Source: Acorus gramineus (taxonomy: Eukaryota; Streptophyta; Magnoliopsida; Acorales; Acoraceae). Taken from it: a stretch of DNA of 64,000 nt. The stretch is from positions 8,967,434 through 9,031,433 of the forward strand of contig CM060855.1 of NCBI GenBank assembly GCA_030737835.1, in the 5' to 3' direction. Positions 45,601 to 57,195 of this stretch are shown one piece after another; within the stretch, counting starts at the first letter, position 1; each line of letters opens with the position of its first letter. Below the pieces are notes generated by a model, which worked only from the letters and a program-made list of their open reading frames with translations, had not been told where the DNA came from and searched no databases. Both the position numbers and the translations under genes were made by a program.

Positions 45601-48455
45601 AAACAATATGCCATTGTTACCAATGATTCCTACTGACTGTCCAAATATCCTTGCAAAGCCTGTAACAAGTGTCTGTAAAAATGTAATATTTGATTTCAAT
45701 ACAACTTGAATTTTTGGTAAGACTAAACACAATTATAGTTTAAGTGATTCAAAAGCCCTCACAGTGCCATACAGCTTCTTGAATTCATCAAATTCACTTC
45801 CATCAACAATTCGAGCTATCACTGATCGAATGTCAACGGGCTGCTTCTGGTCTGCTGGTGCGATTGAACGAAGTTCCTTTACATCATATAATGGATCTTT
45901 ATATTCTAAGGTGTAATTCGGCTGACTATTTATCACCCCTTGTTTTCCAGCCATGTACAAGTTTTTAACAATTCTCCTCCCAATCGCCAGGCCATGAAGT
46001 TCATCTGTGGCAAGTAACATATCATCAGATGTTCTCAAATAATAAATACGTAAGGCTTAATTAAGAAGGTTCAATTTACAATTCACTTGCAATAAAATTG
46101 AAGTCAAAGGGCCGATAGGAGTTATATTGTAAAGAAAAACAGTTAGAAAAGTTTACATGATCTTTTTTAGATGTTAATGAAACATTGAACATTTCCAATA
46201 ATTGGAATGAATGTAGGGTAGAGTTTTGGTGTTTCATTGGCAAAGGGAGGGAAATTGACTTCTTACTAAGCAGGTTTTGTTTGTGCATTTCCCCTTTTTG
46301 ATGTAAAACAGACAAAGGAATTTATTCAAAAGCAATATAATGAAATAAAAAATTTGGTTTCATAGCCTATATTTCCAAGGATATGATATCAGTTAGGGAT
46401 CAATTATTTTGAGGCTATTATCAACTCATTTTTGTAGACAATCACCACCCCCCACTGGCATTTATTTAACAGGTACATATGATACTCCAAATAGGAAGAA
46501 ATGTATTTCCTGCTAAAGAATTACCACGCATGACAATGGATATCTAATGCAACTTCTTATCATCAGTATGTGACATAGTTTGGATGAGAATTATCAGTCC
46601 AAATGAATGAAAAATTACAGACACACTCACTATACCCATCTGCTTAACATATTATACCTGAATGAAAAGGCACACTATACGCAGTATCAACACAAAAAGT
46701 GCTACACAGATCAAATAAGGTATGTACCATCAGCAAAATGATCTGAAACCCCTGATATCTTGCAATGCAAGGATGCACCTCCTAGATCCTCTGCAGAGAC
46801 TTCCTCTCCTGTAGCAGCCTATTAAAATTGCTCCTTCAGAAATAACCTAAATTTTAGAAATGCATTCCAAACATTCGATACGCACTTAAACTAAAGACAA
46901 CGAAATTCATGAAAATTGAAGGGGAAGTGACACTATGACAACAGGCATCAAATCCCACCTTCACAAGAGGAGGCCCAGCAAGAAATATTGTACCATTGCC
47001 TTTGACTATCACACTTTCATCAGCCATGGCAGGTATATAAGCACCTCCCGCAGTGCATGAACCTAGAACCAAGGCAATCTGAGGAATACCCTCAGAAGAC
47101 ATCTGTGCTTGGTTGTAAAAAATCCGACCAAAATTGTCTCTATCAGGAAACACTTCAGCCTGTCTCGGAAGATTAGCACCGCCACTATCGACAAGATATA
47201 TGCACGGTAAATGGCACTGAGCAGCAACCTCTTGGGCCCTGAGGTGTTTCTTAACAGTAATTGGATAATATGTTCCACCCTTCACAGTAGGGTCATTAGC
47301 CACAAACATGCACAAGCGCCCATGCACTGGTCCGATGCCAGAGACAATTCCACCAGAAGGTAATGATTCATCATAAAGTTCATAACCTGCAAGCTTCAAT
47401 TTATAAATATAACGATTTAGTAGTCGAAATAGATATATGTCAACTGACTACATGGAAGCAGACATTTGAGACCCCAAATCACCTCTTGACATGTCAGTAG
47501 AGGTATCCCTCTTCACTAAAAGGTCCAAAAAAATGAGTGAAATTCTCTACTAATGATAGTAAAAACAAGATGCCTTGAGTATCATTTGTAACATTAGTAA
47601 TAAGCATAAAGAAAAAATGCTTCTTTCCTTTGTTTTCATCATCACTTGTACTCTTACGTGTCTCTCTTTTCCTTCATTATATGATCAACATTATGTTAGT
47701 TTCTTAACCCAATAAAGCAAAGTAACATTTTTTACCTTCTCAATCATTTGGAATACCTGGTAGCATTTGGAAACAAGTTTGGATGATTCTGCTTTTGTAG
47801 GAATCATATTTAACCCATACATTTAGAATATAGCCTTCAGTTCTAAAAAACGAAGAGTTCTTAGAGAAATCTGGATATCTAATTTAAAAGCAAATTTAAT
47901 TGAAAAGCTCCCTTTTTCGATGACATTCAGTGAAAAACAATATTATGGTAACCGAAGTTATATCACTCTAAACTTAGAGAACCACATCACGTATAAATTT
48001 TTTGATCCTCATAAACATGAATGTCGCTGAAATCGATATTAGAAATCGAAAGGAAACAATGACCAACCTGAGAGAGCTCAAGGAAAGACGATCCAGGATC
48101 CAACAATCGATCGATCCGCTCCCGTGGGAGCAGCTTATTCCGGCTCACGTTCCTCCGCATCGCCTCCGCTCCTCCTCCCCCGAGAACCTGCATCATCCAT
48201 GATTGTTCAATGGATCGAATAGAAGACCTATAGAGATCACAGAGAGACAGACAGACAGACCTGTCGGATGTGGGTTTGGAGGTCGGAGAGTAGCTGATCG
48301 ACGGCGAGGGAATTGCGAGCGAAGGAGTCGGAGGTCCTATCGATGCCGTCAGGGAGGACGGCGGCAGGAGAGTAGGGTCTCGTCGATCCGAGGAGGATCG
48401 CCGGTGACGGTCTCGTCTTCCATGATCGCTTCGATAGAAACCTTAGAATCGTCAT
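42663..48455 (-). CDS. MCCB: 3-methylcrotonyl-CoA carboxylase beta subunit (MCCB), mitochondrial, 571 aa, ten exons
   Basis: Exons in transcription order: 48455-48261, 48187-48068, 47393-46959, 46818-46728, 46004-45763, 45672-45508, 44936-44862, 43925-43794, 42985-42929 and 42866-42663. All junctions are GT-AG and in frame. MCCB is the biotin-independent carboxyltransferase of MCCase and moves CO2 from carboxybiotin to 3-methylcrotonyl-CoA in leucine breakdown in the mitochondrial matrix. The first 30 residues ([19 protein letters not shown]...) are basic and lack acids, as in a mitochondrial presequence. The N-terminal carboxyltransferase half holds [14 protein letters not shown] and the oxyanion loop [12 protein letters not shown] (216-227). 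The C-terminal half holds [31 protein letters not shown] and [17 protein letters not shown]. The end KYGVFRM matches the family. I recall 587 aa for Arabidopsis, so it looks full length. For exon 3 the acceptor at 47394 (before LAGYEL) keeps frame; the next AG does not. Confidence 0.94.
45085..45205 (-). mobile_element. SINE-like insertion in intron 6 of MCCB
   Basis: Read on the minus strand it gives 'taacttggttagccggttag' (box A-like) and then 'gggatcaaaccccacc' (box B-like) about 40 bp later. Both resemble tRNA-derived Pol III promoters. A poly-T run at 45211-45227 on the plus strand lies beyond the box A (5') end, so it does not look like the element's own tail. Ends are approximate. Confidence 0.45.
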
Positions 48456-48632
48456 TTGACACGCTCTCTCCCTCTGGTCCTAACTTCTATCGTGTTTATC
48501 CTGTCGTGTCCAGTCAGCAGAGGATCATTTTGTAGATATCTGCTTCAGTTGGGTATCCGTTTACAACCTATCCTCCGTGTAAAAGTTGGGAACAAACTAA
48601 TACTGTTTTGTTATGTGATAGATAATTATTAT

Positions 48633-48871
48633 ATAGTGCGTTTGGATATGAAATTAAATTTATGAGATTTTTAAAATTTTATATTTCAAATTCAGCTTTT
48701 AAAAAATTATGTTTTATTAGATTTTTAATCGTAAAATTTTTTTACTTAAAAATGAATATTGTGATTTGAAAAGTCAAACGCTAAAAATGTGTTTGGATAT
48801 GAGTTTCAGAATTTTTAACTTTTAAAACGCAGAATCTATCTAAACCCATATCCAAACTAACCCTTAATATA
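48633..48871. mobile_element. Small MITE upstream of MCCB
   Basis: The left end is 'agtgcgtttggatatga' and the reverse-complemented right end is 'gggttagtttggatatggg'; 'gtttggatatgagtttcaga' recurs inside. It is AT-rich and non-coding. Confidence 0.45.
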
Positions 48872-48879
48872 GTTGTTGA

Positions 48880-49470
48880 ATAAATCATTTTATTATTTTA
48901 GTTGTATTTTGTATTTTTTTTAATTATTTTTGTTATAAATATATGTAACTAATAAAATGAATGATGTGGGTAAACATTTTAAAATTTATAAAATAATTTA
49001 ATATGTGACCTCTATGTTTTATACAGTGGCGGACATATTCCATTCAGAGAATATGTGGGTCCACTGTCAAATCAACTATCATCATCTCTTATAAATCACT
49101 TGTCAAATCAACTATCATTATTTTTTCACCTTTTATAAATCCTTGTCCATACTTTATTCACATTTTATCCAAACAATAAAACATTTATTCTTACGATTTA
49201 CCAACAAGAATAATTCAAAACACAACCAAACACAAAATCACTTTATCATTATTTATACTCACTTATGCTTAAATAAATATATACCCAAGAATAAAATCTA
49301 TCCCCGTGCCAATCGGAGGTTAGGGGTTGATTGGAATCCATATACCACTTTATACCAGTTTATTCTGACATACTTTATCTGGGGTTATCCAAGCTTTCCA
49401 AACACAACAAAATTTCTATCTGAGGTTATTCGGGGGTTTATTCTCATTTCAAACATGGGCTTAGAACGTT
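48880..49470. mobile_element. MITE family A, copy 2 (possibly composite)
   Basis: 49100-49270 is the inverse of 600-760 ('caaccaaacacaaaatcact' against 'gattttatgtttggttgtg'). 49327-49385 repeats 834-890 directly ('ggaatccatata', 'ttataccagtttattctgac'). It is non-coding. The mixed orientation suggests either a palindromic family or two joined copies. Confidence 0.45.
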
Positions 49471-50635
49471 AGATGTATAAGCCTTCCTTTAGAATGTTTC
49501 AAACTCTCTATCAAAAGTGTCACCTATGATTTGGAGCTCTTTTACTGGGCAACACGCGTCACCATAATTGTTGCAGTCAATCCCCCTCTGCAAATAAGAT
49601 ATATGAACCCTCGTTAGGGGTGGCTAATCCTCCTTTGTAGCACGGACTAAATAATGTTACTATTGAAGAGCAACCCCCATTTATAAGTTAGAGAGATAGT
49701 ATTGCTACAACTCAATTAGCTATAGTGCAGGAAAAATAGTATGTCTAAATATGTGCACTGTCCCATCAATAATTATTAGTGACTTTTTTTTAAAAAAAGA
49801 AATATATATACTCATTTATAAATATATATTGTTATACGAATAAAAATATATATTAAAATACATGAATACATTTTTTCTTTAAAAATTTATAGTAGAAAAA
49901 CTGCGGTAAAACCTGTGCTATCGCAATGTACAAGATTGTAAATGAAATGAGTGTATCAATGTTACAAACTGTTCACATGAAAGGCTAGCCAATATTATTA
50001 CAATGGTCCATTGTAACACTATAATTTTTGAGCTGATGTGATAATAAATAAATGATGAGATACATGATCAACTTTCAATATAAATTAATAAATTCATTCC
50101 TAAAAGGCCCACCCAAAAAGTAACCATAAATCTTAAGGAACAAATAAGTTTTATAATAAAAAAAAATAGTTTTGAAATTAGCATTCAAATTAATGTGATT
50201 TTTTATACATATTTACGAATCTAAATAGAACTTTCATCTTCTAATATAACCAGATAGCGCGATTTGTTTATTTGCTTTCTTTTGTATTGTGTTCTTTTCT
50301 CTTCTGTTAAATTTTTTTAATTCGAGTTGAAAAATAAAATTGAGTAATAAATATCTATTATTTTTTTTTTCAGGAAAAATAAATGAAACTTAGTAGCGAA
50401 GGAACACCGTAGTTAATCTCAGCCCTTCGTCCTTAATCATTTAAAATTTGAAAAGATTTGAAAACGTAACAATATTTGTTGGGAATCCCAAGACTAGTAA
50501 ATCTATAGTTCATCTCAGCCGTTCATTCCAAATCAGATCAAATCAGATCTCTCGAAATTAATGCGAGGCGAGGCCGAGTGGCCAACGTCTCATTTCGCTC
50601 CAACGTCTCTAATTACCCTATATATAATACACGAG
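49471..50635. other. Intergenic, no gene seen
   Basis: AT-rich with no recognisable coding region or transposon ends. The last 100 bp lead into the promoter of the L18 fragment (TATA-like 'ctatatataatac' near 50620). Confidence 0.45.
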
Positions 50636-51165
50636 CAGATGATGATCTTTTATTTTGTTATTTTCAATATTCATTTCGATCAATCGCCTTCTGATTCTCT
50701 CTGCGAAAGGTAAAAACATCTCCTCCTTTGATTTTCTCCACAACATCGCATTTGATCCCCTCTTCTTCTCTTTTTTCGCAGGGTATCGATTTGGTCGCCC
50801 CCAAGTCCGACGACGTCTATCTCAAGCTCCTCGTCAAGGTCCATCTCTCTCTCTCACTCTCTCTCTCAATCCTCACATCAAATCTAGGGTTTCTCAATCG
50901 GATCTCTGTTTCCCAGACGACCAGCTCTACAGGTTCCTCGTGAGGAGGACCGGGAGCAAGTTCAATGCGGTCATCCTGAAGAGGCTGTTCATGAGCAAGA
51001 CCAACAAGCCCCCCATCTCCATTTCTACGCTCGCCAAGCTCATGAGCGGAAAGGTCCGTCTCTTGTCTTCTGTTTGTGTTTTTTGAATTTTGTATTGTTG
51101 ATGTGTTTCAGTGGTGCATTGTAGGAGGACAAGATCGCTGTGATTGTGCGGACTGTGACGGACGT
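50636..51165 (+). pseudogene. RPL18: 60S ribosomal protein L18 gene, truncated
   Basis: Three exon-like blocks match eukaryotic L18e: 50782-50838 ([19 protein letters not shown]), 50925-51053 ([20 protein letters not shown]...LAKLMSGK) and 51125-51165 (EDKIAVIVRTVTD). L18 is a structural protein of the large ribosomal subunit, about 187 aa in plants. The copy looks dead: about 11 residues normally after GIDL (basic GGKSKKTK-type segment) are missing. The usual ATG just before GGTATCGAT is not seen (the leader exon ends GCGAAAG). The gene ends abruptly after VTD, losing the C-terminal two thirds, where a second copy of its own 5' flank begins. The introns are retained, so it arose by DNA duplication and not by retroposition. 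Confidence 0.75.
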
Positions 51166-51300
51166 CTCTCTAGATGAGCAGATGGTCTTTTGTTCTTTTC
51201 AATAATCGTTGCGATCGCCTTCTGATTCTCCCTGCGAAAGGGAAAAGCATTCCCCTCTTTTTGACTGTCTTCACAAATCACAACATCGCATTCGTTTAGT
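51166..51300 (+). repeat. Second copy of the L18 5' flank and leader
   Basis: 51172-51300 matches 50630-50760: 'gagcagatg', 'atcgccttctgattctc', 'ctgcgaaag', then 'cacaacatcgcatt'. The duplicate lacks any L18 coding exon and runs into unrelated sequence with an ATG frame at 51352. Confidence 0.8.
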
Positions 51301-52389
51301 CTCCTCCAACCGATTGATTGGCTCAGGAACTCCGATTTCTATGCGAGGTGATGATTTCTCGTCAGTTAGGGTCCCTTATTTTCAGTTCTTGATGGAATTC
51401 TTGGTCAGTCTTTTGATTTGTTTTTGTTTTCTTGTTTTTAGTGACATAGTTTTGACCGTGAGTCACTATAGTGCAGAACAAATTACATAATGGTTGCTGA
51501 TATTTACATCTAATGTTCGTATATGTTCAAATTATTCAAAATCGTGATGATATCTGATAATTGGTGTACTGATAGTTAGATTTCATGATCCGGAGATGTA
51601 ATTCTCACATTGGAAAGAATTCTCCATGCAAACTGAGTAGCATCTGCACTAAGTGTTTCTGTTAATGTATATGAGTCTTTATGTGGATTTAATGTTTGGG
51701 GGAGATACTGTCTGAGATACCGTCTAACCTTATCCTGCTTGTTTTTTAAAAAAATTTAAAATCTATGCCGTGGCGATGATGATTTAGTCATTTGATTGTT
51801 CTAATGAATATATGATTATCTCATTTTTTTTAATATTAAAGTTTGTGCATTTTTAACCCCTTCAATTGATGTCATTGTAGACCAATATAATAGAGGATGG
51901 GGTCTTCCAGATGTTAGTTGTCAGCTGATTTGTCATTGGCCGATGCAAACCATCCATCTGGTGTTACGATGTGGAAAAGTATGTAGGGTCTCATTCATTA
52001 TAACAAAGCATCTTTCGGAGAGATATTGGATCAAACTATGACTGGAAACATGAATAATAGCCTGAGTGCTGATCCTTTCATCAGATAATACCCAAGTAAG
52101 ATACTATATAAACTTATGGTGCAATAGCTTTTCCCTATTTATTGTTTTTTTGGAAAGTTAAATGCTTGATGTTTCCCAGCCATCAAACTCCAAGGCATTC
52201 TGCTGCTAGCGCACTTGATAGTGATGAATGGTTCATGGACCATGAGATATTGGTATAATATCATAGGTGTACATTTAATGGACCATGTTTAAGTGATATT
52301 TTGTGAAAAATGTTTTGAGTTTCTTGTGCACATACATTGTATTGTTCTTTGTGCACATTCATACTTGAGTCCATTCTGTTCTCATCCAG
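51301..52389. other. Rearranged spacer, no clear gene
   Basis: A short frame starts at 51352 (MRGDDFSSVRVPYFQFLMEFL) and could be an exon ending before GTCAGT near 51403, but it was not matched to a family. From 52112 the sequence is a member of the direct repeats described separately. Confidence 0.35.
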
Positions 52390-52925
52390 GAGGTAGAGGG
52401 TGAGAGGTATATATACACTTCCTCATTGCTTAGCTTATTGGCCGAGTGTAACGTTCGTCCACCTGTTATGAATGCTTCTGCTATTATCGATGGAGCAAAG
52501 GTAATGTTTGTTTTTCCCAAACCATGTATTCCTTTCTTCCTGTTCATTTCTATCAATGTTTCACATTTTGAAAAAAAAAATGATTTACAGTTTCCGGTCC
52601 TTGAATCTCTTCGTTTGACCTTTTAAGTTTCAGCCCCATAACTAATTTTCTTTCCTTTTCCCTTCTTTTTGATAGTGTAATTTGTCACCAATTTTATAGT
52701 CATCTTTTCTACCCAGACAATATATGTAATCTGTTTTTGTTGTTACCAATTTGTCCTTGAATCTCTTCGTTGGACTTATGGTGCAATAGCTTTTCCCTAT
52801 TTATTATTTTTTTGGAAAGTTAAATGATTGATGTTTCCAAGGCATCTTGGTGCCAGCATACTTGAAGTGGTGAATGTTTATGGACCATGAGACATATGTA
52901 TAATATCGTAGTTGTATTTTCTTTA
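52112..52925. repeat. Direct repeats 662 bp apart
   Basis: 'acttatggtgcaatagcttt' at 52112 and 52774 begins about 150 bp of collinear similarity (through 'atggaccatgaga'). The phrase 'gtccttgaatctcttcgtt' also occurs twice (52597 and 52753), the second time at the join. This is a local tandem duplication. Confidence 0.85.
52390..52500 (+). pseudogene. Displaced exon of a coiled-coil protein gene (copy 1)
   Basis: This 37-codon exon is bounded by 'catccag' and GTAATG and encodes EVEGERYIYTSSLLSLLAEC ... NASAIIDGAK without a stop. A second, damaged copy lies at 56797-56899, where it is collinear with exons at 55.5-57.8 kb. The intact copy is therefore 3 kb upstream of where the gene order would place it. 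Product family unknown; a plant coiled-coil/FHA-type protein is a weak guess. Confidence 0.5.
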
Positions 52926-53640
52926 CTGCTGTAATTTCTCTAGTGCAAAATTCTATTTCTTTACAATGTTGATTTTGGTTTATAGCTTTGTAACTCACGA
53001 TTTTTTTCCATCCATCTGAAAGGAGCCCATCTCTGATCACAGCCTAGTGGCAAACATTTGAAATATTTGAACAACCTTTGTTCAAAAGTAAGAGGAGTCT
53101 CAAAATGTGGTCTGGAGATCCATGTATCAGGATATATCAGTTATAATAAGAAAAAACTTCTCTAAAAAAAATCAATTGCCCCAGCAGCAATGCAAGGGAG
53201 CACTCAAAATAATAATAGAACTTCCAAGCTATAGTGATTTGTGGTAAAGATGATCCATGGAAGTTTCGACCTTGAAATCTACCATGGGGGCATAGTGATC
53301 TAACTGCTGCCATTATTATGTAACGCAACAGAGGTGTATTATAATCTCAGAAGCAGTGTTTTAGGCTTCACAACATGAATAAAAGATAATACATTAGGAA
53401 CTCACTCACCAATCCTGTGTTTATCTACTGAACAGAAGAGCCCCTGCAGTTTTTCTACAAAGGTAACTCTTCTTGTCAGCAAATAAGAATGAATATGCAC
53501 AATTAATGTAGGACACCAAGGAGAGGGGGAAAGCTAAACATAAGGATGACAACTGAATACGCACATTCCAAAGCAGTGACAGACAGAAGATAGGGAGACC
53601 TACCTTCAAGAGTTTGATAGATGGACTCAATACAGTAATT

Positions 53641-53892
53641 CTATGTTTGTTTTAGATGCTCAAATTCACTGCAGTCAACACTGACTTCATGGAATGCTGA
53701 GTATAACTTAGGTAGAATCTTGGCCAGCATAAGCCGGAAACCAACAGAGCTTGAATGCTCGTTGCTTTGATCGGTCATGCAAGCATCTTTTGTTAGAGAA
53801 CCCACTAAGCATCCTTTCATGTACGCATCACATGCTTGCAGAATGAAAAGTCCACGCCTCCTGAAATGGTTTTTAACAAAGCCTTCAAAATG
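53641..53892 (-). pseudogene. Last exon of a UBC25/UBC26-like E2 ubiquitin-conjugating enzyme
   Basis: The exon starts after 'gatgcttgcag' and encodes HFEGFVKNHFRRRGLFILQA ... TDQSNEHSSSVGFRLMLAKILPK ... EFEHLKQT, then a stop. This is the C-terminal extension after the catalytic UBC fold in the large plant E2s of the UBC23-26/PHO2 group, closest in memory to UBC25/26. The catalytic domain with its cysteine is not found on the minus strand in the next 5 kb. The exon is therefore orphaned, although open and with a good acceptor. It lies antisense within the mosaic of coiled-coil exons. Confidence 0.6.
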
Positions 53893-55844
53893 CTGCAAGC
53901 ATCACGTGATAATCAACCAAGATTAGTGATAACATCTTTTTTTTTTTTGGCTTGATAATAACATCAAAATTCAACTAAAGGAAAGTGAGTGTACTTTAAA
54001 AGAAGTGGTTTCACAGGTATTATAGATATCCCCGGTTAAACAAATACATGAGGATCAACATCTTTTTAGAATGATAGATATTGAGTTTGAAAACGGGCAA
54101 TAGTATGAAACTTCCTAACCCACTCGGTGATTGTATGGTAAATTCAGGAAAACAAACCTTTCCAACAAACTCATTATGTGCACATCATCCATCCAATTAT
54201 GGTGGTGGTAAGATCTCTGATTGGTGAAATATTTTTATGGCTACAAAAGCCATGTCCAAAGTTTATTGAGATTTTTAGTTTTGAGGCTTATAGATGTAAT
54301 ATATAAGTAATATTTTTCCTTGAAAAATTATATAGAAGTATTCGTTTTTTAGTAATTTCAGGTTTTCAGATATAAAAGTTTACGAAGGGAGGAATCAAAT
54401 CAACGTTGGGATTTAAAGTTTACGAAGGGAGGAAGACCAAAAAAATCTAATCTTGACTCATGTGGATAAGTTGATTGTTAGTTTTTATTTTGAACAATTC
54501 ACTTGTGGGAATTTTTTTTTGAAGAAAATGTAAGAGTCTATATATTAAAAAGTTACTATAAGGATTTAATCTAGACCATAGCTCTTTAGGATTTTGAATA
54601 AGTGATTTGTGCTTTAGACAACACGGTCTTGCATAAGTTCCTAGGGGCAATATGGGAGATATGCTATGTTAAGGTTTTTTTTCAGAGCTTGAGGTGCTTG
54701 ACAAATGTTGACTGAGTGGATGTTTTTCATCTTTTTTTTTTCTCGTGTGGATTTTATGCTCTTGAGGAGATTGTAATTTTAGAATGAGGAAATATATATA
54801 ATTTTATAATAATATACTGAATTCAAATTATTTTCCAGAGTTGGATACCTCAATACCCAGATTTACTTCATAGTTGATAGACTTATATACAAAGTTCATT
54901 TATTAGATGATGTCCCATTGACAGTGACTATACCTTTCCTCCACTGATGAATGTCCTCTGACAAATTAGAAAGCTAAACAATTGGGTGGTGGGATGTTCC
55001 CATATCTAGTTGTCTGAGTCTACATTCATTTGAGAGGTGGTCTTGGTTTCATGAGTTGTGATCAAGTTGGTTTGTTGTGGCAGGGAAAATGGGCGCATCT
55101 GTTCCTTAATTGAGAGGATGTCATGCATCATAAATTCTAAAATGTGCTTATTCTCATTGACATTTGTCGAGAAGCATAAGGAGTATGCTTGTATGGGTTA
55201 AGATTTCATTTTTTTTAGAATTAATTATAGGATGGTGCAACGTGAACTATGAGTAAACATATGTAGGTATTTGAGTTCATTGAGATAGTCATGGAAATAT
55301 CCTGCATGCTTTTGTTTTGTTGCATTTGTGGCATTTTACCATAAAGGATCCTGCATGCTTTTATTTTGTTGCATTTGATTAGGCATGTGATGCTGCTGGG
55401 GGCTGAGATTTTGGAAACAAAACACCAAAATGAAATGGAAGTAAAAAAATGGCCAATAATGAATTTCAACAACTTCGTGTCTCATTTCTTTGCAGTCTCA
55501 AGGATTTATTTGGATAAAATGTGGTTTTCAAAACCTACAGGAACGTTTTGCAAGGTTACAGGCGCAGAGAAAGGAAATTCTGCTACTTGTTGATGCCTGT
55601 ATTAAGGTAATGTGAACTAGTGCTGCTTACTCAGATGCATAGTGCCTTTTATAAGTTGGTGGGCCATTCGTTTGCATTGAACATGGATATTTTCTTTTTC
55701 AGGAGCTGCACTTAGTGAATGAGAAACATGCCTTGGAAAGCAAACTTTCAGATTTAAGAAAGGCTCGTATAAATTTTGAATGGGAAAGTTAATAGATAGA
55801 TTTTTCTTGTTTATTGAGTTCTAATGAATATATTATTTTTGAAC

Positions 55845-56605
55845 ATCAGGCAATTGATGAGAAGCAGAGTGATGCCGTATCCGATACTTTTAAGGAGCTG
55901 GATAACAGAAAAGGTTACCTTGAAGAAAATAAAAAACTGACCAATGATCTGCTGGTATGGCGTCGGTCTGCATCTTTAATGAAATGCAATTTTGTCTCAG
56001 ATTTATTTTTTGCATCATGCATGCTAACTGCATAGAGTCTGTAGTGAAATCTTGAGTAAGTAATAATCGCATAAATTTAACATTAAACAAGACAACTTGA
56101 TCACCTTAAAAATGACAGCATTATTGCAATGTGATGAATTGTGTCAAGATTCAAATAAAATATCAGGATCTTGATGGATACTGACACACTGGAATGTCTT
56201 CATGTTTAACAGTAAAATTTTCAAATAATATTGATGAGAAGCAGAGTGATGCCATATTTGATGCTTTTAAAGAGCTGGATAACAAAAAAGTTTGCCTTGA
56301 AGAAATTATAAGCTGGACAACGATCTGAAAGTATATTATCGATCTCCATCTTTCATGAAATGTTGAAATCTTTTTCATGATCTTTGGGTCAGAATTATTC
56401 TTGCATCATGCATGCTAACTGCATATAGTCTCTAGCTGAATCTTGGTTGAGTAATAGTGGCATAAAGTAAACATGAAATGAGAAAACCTTATCATCTTAC
56501 AAATGACCGTATTATTGCAATGTGATGAATTGTGTCAATATATATAATAATATCAGGAATGTTGATGGATATTGGCAAAACAGAATATCTTCATGTTTAA
56601 CCATG
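55845..56605 (+). repeat. 377-bp tandem duplication covering one exon and its intron
   Basis: 'attgatgagaagcagagtga' occurs at 55853 and 56230. Similarity continues through 'gcatcatgcatgctaactgc' and 'attgcaatgtgatgaattgt' for about 375 bp. The second copy is more degraded. Confidence 0.9.
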
Positions 56606-56701
56606 AAAGGTAAAATAATATTGAGCTTTTATAATTTTTAAGGACACAGCATATCTAAATTTTTTATTACAATATATTTGGGAAATCTATGTGCATTAAT
56701 C

Positions 56702-56733
56702 TCCCCCCCCCCCCCCAAAAAAAAAAAAAAAAA
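56702..56733. repeat. C-run followed by A-run
   Basis: About 15 C then about 17 A. Length is likely unreliable in sequencing. Confidence 0.85.
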
Positions 56734-56769
56734 GAACTTTCAAGTTTCTAAGATATGTTAATAAGTTGT

Positions 56770-57195
56770 ACCTAAATCCATTCTGTTATTATCCAGGAGG
56801 TAGAGGTTGAGAGGTATGTATACACTTCCTCATGGCCGATTATATTGTTCGTCCACCTGTTATCAATGCTTCTGCAATTACCAATGGAGAGCTGAGGTGA
56901 TGTTTGTTTTTCCCAAATCATGTACTCCTTTCTTAGTGTTCATTTCTGTCAATGCCTTACATTTTGAGAATAAATTGATTTACAGTTTCCGGTCCTTGAG
57001 AATCTCTTTGTGGGACCTTTTTAAGTTTCAGCCCCATACGTAATTTTCTTTCTTTTCCTTTCTTTTTTATAGTATAATTTCCACCAATTTTATAGTCATC
57101 TCTGTACCTAGGCAAGATAGGTAATCTGTTTAAGTGATATTTTGTGAAAAATGTTTCGAGTTCTTGTGCACATTCATTGTATTGTTCTTTACCTT
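56770..57195 (+). repeat. Copy of 52290-52745 in permuted order
   Basis: 56770-57133 matches 52361-52745 (exon plus intron: 'gtttgtttttccca', 'gatttacagtttccggtcct', 'ccaccaattttatagtcatc'). 57133-57195 matches 52289-52352 ('aagtgatattttgtgaaaaa'), which precedes the exon in the first copy. The order is therefore circularly permuted, as at the join of two tandem units. Confidence 0.8.

Noticed and set aside
48203-48535. 110-codon plus-strand frame
   Set aside because: Antisense to MCCB exon 1 and its leader.
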